Shown here: piece by piece, positions 27,431 through 36,638 of the stretch
Position numbering within the stretch: the first letter of the stretch is position 1
How the letters are laid out: each line of letters starts with the position of its first letter
Assembly: GCF_007673095.1 (NCBI RefSeq)
Contig: NZ_VDYZ01000002.1
Location: 124,001-188,000 of the forward strand
DNA: 64,000 bases
Reading direction: 5' to 3'
Source: Corynebacterium glyciniphilum AJ 3170
GTDB lineage: Bacteria; Actinomycetota; Actinomycetes; Mycobacteriales; Mycobacteriaceae
Translations under genes and position numbers: made by a program
Notes under the pieces: model-generated
Seen by the model: the letters and a program-made list of their open reading frames with translations, nothing else
What the model was told of the DNA's origin: nothing
Database searches by the model: none

Positions 27431-28186
27431 CTACTTACCGCCCTGGGCCGCGACAGCGGCGGCACCAGCCTCGGCAGCCTCCGGGTCAAGGTACTCGCCG
27501 CCGGGGTTCAGCACGGTACCCTTCTCGTCGATGCGGTAGACCAGCGGAATCCCCGTGGGGATGTTGAGACCGGCGATGTCCTCGTCGGAGATCTTGTCGA
27601 GGTGCTTGACCAGCGCGCGCAGGGAGTTTCCGTGGGCTGCGACGATGACGGTCTCACCGGCCTCCAGACGGGGCAGGATCGAGGTCTCGTAGTAGGGGAC
27701 GAAGCGCTTGACGACGTCGAGCAGGCACTCGGTCCTCGGGACCTCGGCGAGGTCGGCGTAGCGGGGATCGTCCGACTGGGAGTACTCGGTACCGTCCTCG
27801 AGCTCCGGCGGCGGGGTGTCGTAGCTACGGCGCCAGGCCATGAACTGGTCCTCGCCGTACTTCTCCTTCGTCTCCGCCTTGTTCAGGCCCTGCAGCGCAC
27901 CGTAGTGGCGTTCGTTGAGGCGCCAGTCGCGCACGACGGGAATCCAGTGACGGTCGGCGGCGTCGAGTGCGAGGTTCGCGGTGGTGATGGCCCGCCGCAA
28001 CAGGGACGTGTACAGCACGGTCGGCTTCAGGCCCGCGTCCGCGACCATCCTCCCGCCGCGGACGGCTTCCTCGCGCCCCTGGTCGGTGAGGTCGACGTCG
28101 ACCCACCCGGTGAACTGGTTGGATGCGTTCCATTCGCTCTGCCCGTGGCGGAGGAGGATCAGTGTGCCGTGGTTGTTGTCACTCAT
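27431..28186 (-). CDS. gpmA: 2,3-bisphosphoglycerate-dependent phosphoglycerate mutase
   Basis: A 251-residue glycolytic enzyme interconverting 3- and 2-phosphoglycerate. Motifs are the phosphohistidine [24 protein letters not shown], the substrate-binding [26 protein letters not shown], and the second His in [20 protein letters not shown] lies 5 bases before ATG 28186. It lies between the YbjN-domain gene and senX3. Confidence 0.97.
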   Translation of the reverse strand: MSDNNHGTLILLRHGQSEWNASNQFTGWVDVDLTDQGREEAVRGGRMVADAGLKPTVLYTSLLRRAITTANLALDAADRHWIPVVRDWRLNERHYGALQGLNKAETKEKYGEDQFMAWRRSYDTPPPELEDGTEYSQSDDPRYADLAEVPRTECLLDVVKRFVPYYETSILPRLEAGETVIVAAHGNSLRALVKHLDKISDEDIAGLNIPTGIPLVYRIDEKGTVLNPGGEYLDPEAAEAGAAAVAAQGGK

Positions 28187-28252
28187 GGTTCCTTATTCTG
28201 CCACGGCGGGGCGTCCCGCACAGGACAGCCGGGGCTGCTGCCCCCGCGGCGG

Positions 28253-28813
28253 TCAGCTGCCCGGCGGGGTCGGCGGGACGGAGGGCGCCCCGGCCGAAAC
28301 CCCGTCGGCGCGTTCAGCCCGGTCGGCGGCGCGATCCTCCTCGTATCCCGGCCGCAGTCGCTGGAAGGCCTCGAGGTTGCGGGTCGACTCCCCGCGGTCT
28401 ATCCGCCATTCCCACTCACGTCGGATCGATGTCTCGAAGCCGAGTTCCAGGATGTGGTTGAAGTCGCCGTCAGCGAGTTCAAGCACCTGGCCGAGGATAC
28501 GTTGGACGTCCTCGCCGGTGGTGGTGTCGGGGAACTGGCCTGCGAGGTAGATGTCGTTGTTGTTGTCGAGGGTGTAGTGCACCCCGTAGGCCTTACGGTT
28601 GTGCTGCAGCAGCAGCCGGTACACCTCCGCATGGGCCTCCTCCACCGCCCGGCACACGAATGCCTCGACACGGAACATGCCGTCCTGCGGGATGAACAGG
28701 GTATTGGTCTTCAGGCGGCGCTCACCGGGCAGGACGACCACGGCGACCTCGTTGGAGACCTCGTAGTCGACCTCGGCGCCGTCGAGGAGGTCGGTCAGCT
28801 GCTGTAGTTCCAT
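28253..28813 (-). CDS. YbjN-domain protein
   Basis: A 186-residue protein with the type III secretion chaperone-like alpha/beta fold of the YbjN family (MELQQLTDLLDGAEVDYE, VEAFVCRAVEEAHAEVYRLLLQHNRKAYGVHYTLD, DIYLAGQFPDTT) and a disordered Pro-rich tail. In actinobacteria this family is found beside mshA; its role is not established and there is no catalytic motif. The ATG at 28813 is preceded by TAGATT at 7 bases, a leaderless promoter. Confidence 0.85.
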   Translation of the reverse strand: MELQQLTDLLDGAEVDYEVSNEVAVVVLPGERRLKTNTLFIPQDGMFRVEAFVCRAVEEAHAEVYRLLLQHNRKAYGVHYTLDNNNDIYLAGQFPDTTTGEDVQRILGQVLELADGDFNHILELGFETSIRREWEWRIDRGESTRNLEAFQRLRPGYEEDRAADRAERADGVSAGAPSVPPTPPGS

Positions 28814-28820
28814 GCGACCG

Positions 28821-28826
28821 AATCTA
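28821..28826 (-). promoter_or_regulatory. -10 element of leaderless YbjN gene
   Basis: TAGATT on the minus strand ends 7 bases before ATG 28813. Confidence 0.45.
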
Positions 28827-28873
28827 CCCGCCCCCGGACATCGTCGTGGTCGTCCCTGTGATCATCCCTGTGG

Positions 28874-30226
28874 TCACTCCCGTGACCCGCTGGGGTCACG
28901 GGACTCCAGCGACGTCAGGGCGACGTCAGGTTCCGAGCAGCCCCGGGCACGCCACCGGTCGACCAGCTGGCGGTACTCGGTTATCATCCTCTCGACCGTG
29001 ACGTCCCAGGAGTACTCGGCGGCGTGGGAGGGCGCGAGGTCCGACATCGAGTTACGCAGTTCGTCGTCCATCACCAGCGACTCCAGGGCACGGGCCCAGT
29101 CCGTCGGGTCATGTCCGTCGACGAGCAGTCCGCTCTCACCCTCGGTCACCGTCAACGGAAGCCCTCCGACCCGCGCAGCGACGACGGGGGTACCTGCAGC
29201 CTGTGCCTCCAGCGCCACCAGGCCGAAGGACTCGTTGTAGCTGGGGACCGCGATGATGTCGGCTGCCTGGTACACGCTCACCAGTTCCTCCGGGGGCCGC
29301 GGCGAAAGGAACCGGACGTAACCGGACACCCCCAGCTCCGCGGCCAGGTCGTGGAGTTCATCGGGACGTTCCATGCCGGTACCTGACGGACCACCGCAGA
29401 TCACCACACGGATGTTCTGCTCCGGATGGCGTCGGATCAGGTCGGCGGCCGCGCGGAGCAGGACATGCGGCCCCTTGAGCATCTGCAGACGACCGATGAA
29501 GGCGATGACCTTCGCCCGGAGGGGAATACCGAGTTCCCGCCGCGAGCGTTCAGTGGCGCGGTCGGATCCCGGGGTGAACCGGTCCACGTCGACTCCCGGG
29601 GACACGACGGCGAGGTCGGAGTTTTCGGCGTCATAGGCGGTCACGAGAGCATCCGCCTCGTCCTGCGTGTTGACGATGAGGCGGTCGGCGTTGTCGACGA
29701 TCTGCTGCTCACAGATCCGTCGCGACTCCGGCTCGGGGGTGTCCCCTTCCGCGAGGCCGAGGTTCTTCACCGCCGCCCAGGTGTGCGCGGTGTGCACCAG
29801 CGGAACCCCCCACAGGTCACGCAACAACCATCCGACCTGCCCCGAGAGCCAGTAGTGGCTGTGGATCAGGTCGTACTGCCCGGCACCGGCACGGTCGGCC
29901 GGCGACGACGGATTCCCGGTGTTACCCGCTTCGCGCCGCACGAAAGACAACACCGACCCGGTGAACGCGGCAAGCTGGGTCGGCAGAGACTCCTTCGGGA
30001 GCCCCTCGAACGGTCCTGCGACACAGTTGATCACGCGCAGCCCCGGCGCAACCTCGACGACCTCCCCCTGTGATGCGCGGGTGGCACGGGTGAACACGTC
30101 CACCTCGACACCGTGTGACGCGAGGTGCTCGGCGACGTTGCGGACGTAGACGTTCATTCCTCCGGCATCCCCGATCCCGGGTTGTTCCAGCGGGGATGTG
30201 TGCATGGAGATCATGGCGACGCGCAT
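28874..30226 (-). CDS. mshA: D-inositol-3-phosphate glycosyltransferase (mycothiol synthesis)
   Basis: A 450-residue GT-B family 4 glycosyltransferase that joins GlcNAc from UDP-GlcNAc to inositol-3-phosphate, the first mycothiol step. Motifs are the N-terminal [40 protein letters not shown], the phosphate-binding [18 protein letters not shown], and the C-terminal E-X7-E segment [24 protein letters not shown]. The start at 30226 is supported by TATTCT 8 bases upstream (leaderless). Mycothiol presence fits the glutaredoxin-like protein elsewhere in the window. Confidence 0.95.
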   Translation of the reverse strand: MRVAMISMHTSPLEQPGIGDAGGMNVYVRNVAEHLASHGVEVDVFTRATRASQGEVVEVAPGLRVINCVAGPFEGLPKESLPTQLAAFTGSVLSFVRREAGNTGNPSSPADRAGAGQYDLIHSHYWLSGQVGWLLRDLWGVPLVHTAHTWAAVKNLGLAEGDTPEPESRRICEQQIVDNADRLIVNTQDEADALVTAYDAENSDLAVVSPGVDVDRFTPGSDRATERSRRELGIPLRAKVIAFIGRLQMLKGPHVLLRAAADLIRRHPEQNIRVVICGGPSGTGMERPDELHDLAAELGVSGYVRFLSPRPPEELVSVYQAADIIAVPSYNESFGLVALEAQAAGTPVVAARVGGLPLTVTEGESGLLVDGHDPTDWARALESLVMDDELRNSMSDLAPSHAAEYSWDVTVERMITEYRQLVDRWRARGCSEPDVALTSLESRDPSGSRE

Positions 30227-30234
30227 AGCGTCCC

Positions 30235-30240
30235 AGAATA
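30235..30240 (-). promoter_or_regulatory. -10 element of leaderless mshA
   Basis: TATTCT on the minus strand ends 8 bases before ATG 30226, with no Shine-Dalgarno. Confidence 0.4.
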
Positions 30241-30275
30241 CGCGTCACCCGTCCCCGTCCGTACGCCTGGCGGGG

Positions 30276-31427
30276 TCATTCGTCGTCGAGCGTGGCCCCG
30301 ATCCACACGGGCTCGGGGACGAGGGTGACCCCGAAGGCCTCCCGTACCCCGTCACGGACGGCCCGGGCCAGTTCGACGATGTCCGCAGAAGTGGCTGAGC
30401 CGCGGTTGGTCAACGCCAATGTGTGTTTGCCCGACAGGCTGGCACGGTCGTTACCGGGGACGTGCCAGCCACGCGAGAAACCGGCACGTTCGATCAGCCA
30501 TGCCGCCGAGAGCTTCTCCGGGAAGTCCGCCGACTCCACGGAGTCTGCCGGACCCGCCGGGAACCGCGGCATCGCTGCCGCGTCCTGTTCTCCCCGTGTG
30601 GACGCGACACGGCGCTGCACCTCGTCGGCCACAGCACTGTCGACCACCGGATTCGTGAAGAAGGAGCCCGCTGACCAGGTGTCGTGGTCGTGCGGGTCCA
30701 GTACCATGCCCTTCCCCCGTCGCAGCTCCAGGACCATGTCGCGGACCTGCGCCACGGGACGCCTGACGTCGCCGTCCTGGCCGGCTTCACCGGTGGTGAC
30801 GCCGAGGCGCCGGGCAAGTTCGCCGAAGCGCAGCGGAGCGCTCTGCCCGTCCGTGGTCAGCTGGAACTCCACCGCCGTGACCACCGCGCGCGAGGTGAAC
30901 TTCAGGTTGGAGTACCGGTAGGCCAGGTCCAGTGACTCCGGCACCACCCATGACGTCTCGCCGGAAGCCCGGTCGAACAGTTGCACCCGGTGCAGGGTCT
31001 GGGCGACCTCCGCGCCGTAGGCACCGACGTTCTGCACTGGTGTCGCCCCGACGGAACCGGGGATTCCCGAGAGACATTCCAGGCCGCCGAGACCAGCACC
31101 GACCGTGGCTGCGACGACATCGTCCCAGACCAGACCTGCGAATGCCCGGACCAGGCCAGAATCCCCGTCGATCTCCGGCCGTCCACCGTCCTCGAGGACC
31201 ACGGCCACCAGATCGGAGACATCGTCGCCGACCACGAGATTGGAGCCGCCGCCGACGATCAGCAGGGGGACACCTTCGGCGTCGAGGGTGCGGACCACCT
31301 CCGCCACCGACTCCGCCGACCGGCACGACAGCACCAGGGCGGGCGTGCCTCCCACCCGCAAGGTCGTCAGTTCAGCGAAACTGCGTGACGACGCCTCGAC
31401 GTCACCGCGTTCCACCAGCCGGGCCAT
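30276..31427 (-). CDS. murB: UDP-N-acetylmuramate dehydrogenase
   Basis: A 383-residue FAD enzyme reducing UDP-GlcNAc-enolpyruvate to UDP-MurNAc for peptidoglycan. The FAD-binding segment has LTTLRVGGTPALVL, LLIVGGGSNLVVGDD and GLECLSGIPGSVGATPVQNVGAYGAEV; the catalytic Ser lies in SAGSFFTNPV. I chose ATG 31427 because upstream sequence to 31532 would overlap the divergent DUF2505 gene and is unrelated to the family; no strong ribosome binding site is seen. Confidence 0.94.
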   Translation of the reverse strand: MARLVERGDVEASSRSFAELTTLRVGGTPALVLSCRSAESVAEVVRTLDAEGVPLLIVGGGSNLVVGDDVSDLVAVVLEDGGRPEIDGDSGLVRAFAGLVWDDVVAATVGAGLGGLECLSGIPGSVGATPVQNVGAYGAEVAQTLHRVQLFDRASGETSWVVPESLDLAYRYSNLKFTSRAVVTAVEFQLTTDGQSAPLRFGELARRLGVTTGEAGQDGDVRRPVAQVRDMVLELRRGKGMVLDPHDHDTWSAGSFFTNPVVDSAVADEVQRRVASTRGEQDAAAMPRFPAGPADSVESADFPEKLSAAWLIERAGFSRGWHVPGNDRASLSGKHTLALTNRGSATSADIVELARAVRDGVREAFGVTLVPEPVWIGATLDDE

Positions 31428-31507
31428 GACTGGGGAGATGGACGCAATTGTTCGCGAATGGAATCTAAAATCAGGACGCTGCACACTTATGATGTTAGCC
31501 TTTCTGC

Positions 31508-32005
31508 ATGACAACACACATCGAGTCTTCAACGACCGTCAACCACTCTCTCGACAAGGTCCTCTCCGCGCTGAGCTCCAAGGAGTACTGGGAGTACGAG
31601 GCCCAGAACCTCTCGGAGGTCCCCGGTGAGGTCAACTCCTTCTCCGCTGACCCGATCGAGGTCGTCCTCTTCGAGGTTCTCCCCACCGACGCGCTGCCCG
31701 AGGCCGTGCGTTCCATGGTGTCCCAGAACCTGAAGCTCAAGCGCACCGTCTCCTTCGGCGCCGAGCAGGACGGCGTCGTCAACGGCGAGATGCAGGCCGA
31801 GGTCAAGGGTGCCCCGGTGAAGTTCGGCGCCGAGCTCACCCTGACCGGCGAAGGTGACTCGACCACCCTCTCCGCCGAGGCGGACATCGACGTCACCATC
31901 CCGATGGTCGGCCCGGTCATCGAGCCGAAGGTCGCTGACGCGGTCCGTGACATCATCAACAACGAGAACACCCTGATCGACACCTGGATCAAAGAGAACC
32001 TCTGA
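31508..32005 (+). CDS. DUF2505 domain protein
   Basis: A 165-residue START/SRPBCC-like protein of the DUF2505 family: N-terminal HIESSTTVNHSLDKVLSALSSKEYW, and a C-terminal helix DAVRDIINNENTLIDTWIKENL. These proteins probably bind a hydrophobic ligand, but no function is established. It is divergent from murB. The ATG lies 6 bases after TAGCCT and 17 after TATGAT, with no ribosome binding site, so translation from a very short leader is likely. Confidence 0.88.
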   Translation: MTTHIESSTTVNHSLDKVLSALSSKEYWEYEAQNLSEVPGEVNSFSADPIEVVLFEVLPTDALPEAVRSMVSQNLKLKRTVSFGAEQDGVVNGEMQAEVKGAPVKFGAELTLTGEGDSTTLSAEADIDVTIPMVGPVIEPKVADAVRDIINNENTLIDTWIKENL

Positions 32006-32093
32006 TTCCTGACTGGTTCCTGACCGCGGGAACCTGCGGATCTCCGCACAGTACGCCGGGTAAACGGCGGAACTCTGGCGCCGACGGGCAGTA

Positions 32094-33050
32094 ATGGTTC
32101 ACACTGGTCCGGTGAGCACTTCAAACAACACCGGACAACCCGCCGCCCCGCAGAGCTGGGGGGCTCAATCCCGGCCGGACGGCAGCAGAGCCGGCAAGAA
32201 GCGGTCAGGCCTGTGGTGGAAGATCCTCATCGCCCTGGTCGTGGTCCTCGTGCTGCTGGCAGCTGTCGCTGAATTCGGCGTGCGCGCCTACGCCAAGAAC
32301 ACCGTGGTCGATGAGATCCGGTCGTCGGCGCAGAAGAACGGCACCGAGCTTTCCGGGGACCCCTCGGTGAGCTTCGGGGCCTCCCCCCTGCTTCTCGGAC
32401 TCGCCCAGGGGAAGATCCCGTCCTTCGACGCGACGATCCCGTCGAGCCTGGACGTCTCCTACGAGGATTCCGACCAGTCCCGCCCCGTCGTCTCCGGCCA
32501 GCCGGAGATGGCGATCAACGCCAGGGACATGTCCACCGACACCGGTGACCCCACGGCCGGCGAGATCACCGTGGACACGACGCTGCCACCGGAATTCCTC
32601 CTCGCCGAGATCCAGAAGTCCCAGGCCCAGGCGGGCGACGGGAACGGTGGCAATGGTGGCGATGGCGGCGATGGTGGCGATGGTGGCGGGCTGCTTGAAG
32701 GCCTGATCGAGGTCACCGGAGTGCAGATGAACACAGAAGACAACACCATGGACCTGGAGATCACCGGGGGCCTGGCGACCTTGAGCATGACTCCCGTCGT
32801 GGAGGAGGGCGCGCTGAACTTCCGTGTGGAGAACCTCCAGATCCTCGGCATGGACCTCCCGGAATCGATGGTCAAGTCCCTCACCGATTCCCTGCAGGAG
32901 ACGGTCAATGACGTCGAGGGGCTGCAGATCCAGAGCGCCGACATCACGGAGGACGGCCTGAGTGTCCAGCTCCACGGCACTGACGTGAGCCTCGACGAGG
33001 TCTCGTCGAGCACCTCCACGTTCTCGGACGGTGGCCAGCAGGACAGTTAG
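32094..33050 (+). CDS. LmeA-like (DUF2993) phospholipid-binding protein
   Basis: A protein of about 318 residues with one N-terminal helix (residues 39-62, LIALVVVLVLLAAVAEFGV) after a basic RAGKKRSGLWWK, then a DUF2993 lipid-binding domain typical of LmeA, the mycobacterial protein needed for mannan maturation. A Gly/Asp-rich linker made of five 9-base repeats interrupts the domain near residue 185-200. The start may instead be the GTG at 32112. A strong terminator follows. Confidence 0.8.
   Translation: MVHTGPVSTSNNTGQPAAPQSWGAQSRPDGSRAGKKRSGLWWKILIALVVVLVLLAAVAEFGVRAYAKNTVVDEIRSSAQKNGTELSGDPSVSFGASPLLLGLAQGKIPSFDATIPSSLDVSYEDSDQSRPVVSGQPEMAINARDMSTDTGDPTAGEITVDTTLPPEFLLAEIQKSQAQAGDGNGGNGGDGGDGGDGGGLLEGLIEVTGVQMNTEDNTMDLEITGGLATLSMTPVVEEGALNFRVENLQILGMDLPESMVKSLTDSLQETVNDVEGLQIQSADITEDGLSVQLHGTDVSLDEVSSSTSTFSDGGQQDS
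32646..32690 (+). repeat. Five 9-bp tandem repeats encoding GG(N/D/G) units
   Basis: Five in-frame copies of GGTGGCGAT-like units encode GGN-GGD-GGD-GGD-GGG in the LmeA-like protein. The 9-base unit keeps the frame, so copy number could vary without disrupting the gene. Confidence 0.85.
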
Positions 33051-33085
33051 CCGCCACCGACAACCGCCCCGGAAGGCCCCCTGAA

Positions 33086-33119
33086 GGGCCCCGGACCCGA
33101 TACGGGTCCGGGGCCCTTT
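33086..33119 (+). terminator. Rho-independent terminator after the LmeA-like gene
   Basis: A perfect 14-base stem (GGGCCCCGGACCCG with CGGGTCCGGGGCCC) and a three-base loop are followed by TTT. It isolates the LmeA-like gene from the catabolic cluster. Confidence 0.9.
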
Positions 33120-33180
33120 CCCGTACCCGACCCCCCTGGACGGGGGTGATCCTCCGATCCTGTATACCGATTAAATCAAT

Positions 33181-33192
33181 CAGTCACGACTG
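33181..33192. promoter_or_regulatory. Palindrome upstream of the AtuA-led cluster
   Basis: CAGTC-AC-GACTG is a perfect inverted repeat in the AT-rich stretch 74 bases upstream of the first gene. TATACC lies just before it at 33163-33168. It could be an operator for the cluster's TetR regulator; this is inference. Confidence 0.35.
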
Positions 33193-33265
33193 CTTGTTTT
33201 CCGATGCTACAACTGTGTTCACGGTCAGAAACATCCCACCACACAAACAACCATCGGAGGTTTCC

Positions 33266-35020
33266 GTGAGCGACACCCCACCCGTGAGAATCGCCAACTT
33301 CTCCGGCTTCTACGGTGACCGCGACAGCGCAATGCGAGAGATGCTCGACGGCGGCGAGATCGACTATCTCACCGGCGACTACCTCGCCGAACTCACCATG
33401 CTCATCCTCGCCAAAGGCATGATGAAGGACCCGACGCTCGGGTACGCGAAGCGGTTCATCGACCATCTCGACACCTGCCTGGACTCCATCGCGGAGCGCG
33501 GCGTGAAGGTCGTCACCAATGCCGGCGGACTCAACCCCTCCGGCCTCGCAGACGCTCTCCGGGAAAAGATCGCCGAGCGTGACCTGAACCTCACCGTGGC
33601 CTATGTCGACGGTGACGACGTCCGAGAACCATTACGACCGACTTTTCCAGACGCCCTCTGCGCCAATGCCTACCTCGGTGCCTTCGGCATCGTCGAGTGC
33701 CTCGACGCCGGTGCGGACATCGTGGTTACCGGACGTGTCACCGACGCCTCTGTCGTGGTCGGTCCCGCCGCCCACCACTTCGGCTGGGGCCCCGACGACC
33801 TGGACCAGATCGCCGGCGCCATGGCAGCCGGGCATGTCATCGAGTGCGGTACCCAGGCCACGGGAGGAAACTACTCCGGCTTCAACCGAGGAATCCTCAC
33901 CGGGGCCAACCCGATGCCCGGCTTCCCTCTCGCCGAGATCCACGCCGACGGCACATCCGTCATCACCAAACACGACGGCACCGGCGGCGCCGTCACTGTC
34001 GGTACGGTCACCGCCCAACTGCTCTACGAGGTGACCGGTGCCCGCTACGCCGGCCCGGACGCCGTCCTGCGGCTCGACCACGTGCACCTCGAGGACCTCG
34101 GCCGCGACCGGGTCCGGATCAGCGGTGCCACCGGCGAGGCTCCCCCTCCCACGACCAAGGTCGGGGTGAGCCGACTCGGCGGTTTCCGGAACGAGGTCCA
34201 GGTCCTTTTCTCCGGGCTGGACGTGGAGGACAAGGCGGAGTTGTTCACCCGTCAGCTCGACACCCTGGAGCCCCGCCCCCGCACCGTCGAATACCGCCTG
34301 GAACGCACCGACCATCCGGATGCGGACGACCAGGCCGCCGCCTCGGCCCGGCTCGTCTGTGTGGTCTGGGACCCCGACCAGCACCGCATCGCCGAATGGG
34401 GCCGCGGGGTCGTGGGCACAGCCCTGGCATCGCCCCCGGGGACCTTCTTCGACGGCGCTCCGCCGAAACCGAGCATGTACGGCACCTTCTCCCCCGCCTA
34501 TGTCGACAACGACGTCCCCGCACACGCCGCCCACCTGGCCGACGGCACGACCGTCGCCGTCCGCCCGCCGGAGACCACCGCGGAGCTCGGCCCCTCGCAG
34601 ACCGATGAGCCGGTACCGGGTCGCAGTGCAGACGGCGAGACCCGACGTGCCCCGCTCGGCCTGCTCGCCGACGCCCGCAGCGGTGACAAAGGTGGCAGCG
34701 CGAACATCGGGCTCTGGACCCGGACCGGCGAGGCCTACCCCTGGCTGCTCGAGACGGTCACCGTCGACGCGGTCAAGGAACTCCTGCCGGAGACCGCCGG
34801 GCTGGAGGTCGAGGTGTATCCACTGCCCCGGCTCAACGCGGTGAACATCGTGGTCCAGGACATCCTCGGCCAGGGTGTCGCCCACGGAGCGCGCTTCGAC
34901 CCGCAGGGCAAGGGGCTCGGCGAATGGTTGCGCTCCCGGCACGTCGACATCCCCACCGCCTTGCTCGACGAGAGCACCGACCACAGTGACGACAGTGACG
35001 ACAGTGAGGACGCATCATGA
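33266..35020 (+). CDS. AtuA family protein (acyclic terpene utilisation, DUF1446)
   Basis: A 584-residue protein with the AtuA/DUF1446 core: RIANFSGFYGDRDSAMREML, DYLTGDYLAELTMLILA, VVTNAGGLNPSGLADAL, the conserved TGRVTDASVVVGPAAHHFGW, and ECGTQATGGNYSGF. A C-terminal AtuA-like domain follows near 485-575 (LADARSGDKGGSANIGLW). AtuA is required for citronellol/geraniol catabolism in Pseudomonas but its biochemistry is unknown. I chose GTG 33266, with GGAGG 5 bases upstream. Its stop overlaps the carboxylase beta start by 4 bases. Confidence 0.9.
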   Translation: MSDTPPVRIANFSGFYGDRDSAMREMLDGGEIDYLTGDYLAELTMLILAKGMMKDPTLGYAKRFIDHLDTCLDSIAERGVKVVTNAGGLNPSGLADALREKIAERDLNLTVAYVDGDDVREPLRPTFPDALCANAYLGAFGIVECLDAGADIVVTGRVTDASVVVGPAAHHFGWGPDDLDQIAGAMAAGHVIECGTQATGGNYSGFNRGILTGANPMPGFPLAEIHADGTSVITKHDGTGGAVTVGTVTAQLLYEVTGARYAGPDAVLRLDHVHLEDLGRDRVRISGATGEAPPPTTKVGVSRLGGFRNEVQVLFSGLDVEDKAELFTRQLDTLEPRPRTVEYRLERTDHPDADDQAAASARLVCVVWDPDQHRIAEWGRGVVGTALASPPGTFFDGAPPKPSMYGTFSPAYVDNDVPAHAAHLADGTTVAVRPPETTAELGPSQTDEPVPGRSADGETRRAPLGLLADARSGDKGGSANIGLWTRTGEAYPWLLETVTVDAVKELLPETAGLEVEVYPLPRLNAVNIVVQDILGQGVAHGARFDPQGKGLGEWLRSRHVDIPTALLDESTDHSDDSDDSEDAS

Positions 35021-36612
35021 CCGCAACGACCGCGGTAGCCCCCGGTTCAGAGGACTACCAGGCCAACCGTCAGTCCATGGAGGACAAGCTCTCCGAGATC
35101 CGGGAGGCCTATGAATCGGCCTTCGACGGCGGTGGCGAGAAGTCCCGGGAGAAACTGCGCAGCCGCGACAAGATGACCCCCCGGGAACGCATCGATTCAC
35201 TGCTGGACCGAGGGTCACCGTTCCTCGAACTCTGCACCATGGCCGGCTTCGGCACGGACTTCACCGTCGGCGGATCCGTCGTCGGCGGTATCGGCACGGT
35301 CGAAGGGGTCGACTGCCTGATCGTCGCCAATGATCCGACGGTCAAGGGCGGCGCCTCCAATGAATGGACGCTGCGCAAGTGCAACCGTCTGCAGGAGGTC
35401 GCCAAGAAGAACCGTCTGCCGGTCATCACCCTGGTGGAGTCCGGCGGCGCCGACCTGCGCAGTCAGAAGGAAGTCTTCGTTCCCGGCGGAGCGATGTTCC
35501 GTGACATCACCCAGCTGTCCCAGGCCGGCATCCCCACCATCGCGATCGTCTACGGAAACTGCACCGCTGGCGGGGCCTACATTCCCGGTATGTCGGACCA
35601 CGTGGTGATGATCCAGGAACGCTCCAAGGTCTTCCTCGCCGGACCACCACTGGTGAAGGCCGCCACCGGCGAAGTCACCGATGACGAGAGCCTCGGTGGG
35701 GCGCAGATGCACACCGACGTCTCGGGCCTCGGCGACTACCTGGCCGTCGATGAACTGGATGCCGCCCGCATCGGGCGGTCCATCGTCCGACGGCTGAACT
35801 GGCGTCGACAGGGGCAGACACCCTCCACCGAGGTCGCTCCCCCGGTGCTGGACGACGAGGAACTCCTCGGCATCGTCCCCGACGGGCTCAAGGTCCCCTA
35901 CGACCCCTGCGAAATCATCGGGCGCTTCGTCGACGCCAGTGAATTCGACGAGTTCAAACCACGCTACGGCTCAGGCCTGGTCACCGGCTGGGCACAGGTG
36001 CACGGCTACCCCGTGGGCATCCTCGCCAACTCCCGCGGCGTGTTGTTCAGCGAAGAGGCCCAGAAGGCCACACAGTTCATCCAGCTGGCCAACCAGACCG
36101 ACACTCCGCTGATCTTCATGCACAACACCACCGGCTACATGGTCGGTAAGGAGTACGAGCAGAACGGCATCATCAAGCACGGCGCGATGATGATCAACGC
36201 CGTGTCGAACTCGAAGGTCCCGCACATCTCGTTGATCACGGCGGCGAGTTACGGCGCCGGTCACTACGGCATGTGCGGACGCGCCTTCGACCCCCGCTTC
36301 GTCTTCGCCTGGCCGTCCGCCCGCTCTGCGGTGATGGGCTCCGAACAGCTCGCCTCGGTGATCAGCAGCATCAGTGCCCAGTCGGCCCGCGGTCGCGGCC
36401 TGGACTACTCCGAGGACGCCGAGAAGCAGCTCTACGACATGCTCAAGACCCAGGCCGACGCCGAATCCGCGCCGCTGAAGATGTCCGGGATGCTCTACGA
36501 CGACGGCATCATCGATCCCCGCGACACCCGCGCGGTGGTGGGCATGACCCTGTCCGCTATCCATTCCGGACCGGTGGAGGGCGCCGAGGGCTTCGGCGTC
36601 TTCCGGATGTGA
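35017..36612 (+). CDS. Acyl-CoA carboxylase, carboxyltransferase (beta) subunit
   Basis: A 531-residue carboxyltransferase of the AccD/PccB/MccB/AtuC group, moving CO2 from biotin to an acyl-CoA. Visible motifs are KMTPRERIDSLLDRGSPFLEL, LIVANDPTVKGG, SGGADLRSQ, GNCTAGGAYIPGMSD, and the C-terminal HNTTGYMVGKEYEQNGIIKHGAKM-like segment (here GAMMINAVSNSKVPHISLI). SGGADLRSQ differs from the usual methylcrotonyl form, so the substrate is unknown. It couples to the alpha subunit downstream. Confidence 0.93.
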   Translation: MTATTAVAPGSEDYQANRQSMEDKLSEIREAYESAFDGGGEKSREKLRSRDKMTPRERIDSLLDRGSPFLELCTMAGFGTDFTVGGSVVGGIGTVEGVDCLIVANDPTVKGGASNEWTLRKCNRLQEVAKKNRLPVITLVESGGADLRSQKEVFVPGGAMFRDITQLSQAGIPTIAIVYGNCTAGGAYIPGMSDHVVMIQERSKVFLAGPPLVKAATGEVTDDESLGGAQMHTDVSGLGDYLAVDELDAARIGRSIVRRLNWRRQGQTPSTEVAPPVLDDEELLGIVPDGLKVPYDPCEIIGRFVDASEFDEFKPRYGSGLVTGWAQVHGYPVGILANSRGVLFSEEAQKATQFIQLANQTDTPLIFMHNTTGYMVGKEYEQNGIIKHGAMMINAVSNSKVPHISLITAASYGAGHYGMCGRAFDPRFVFAWPSARSAVMGSEQLASVISSISAQSARGRGLDYSEDAEKQLYDMLKTQADAESAPLKMSGMLYDDGIIDPRDTRAVVGMTLSAIHSGPVEGAEGFGVFRM

Positions 36613-36638
36613 CGGGCGAGAACAAGATGAAGGAAAAC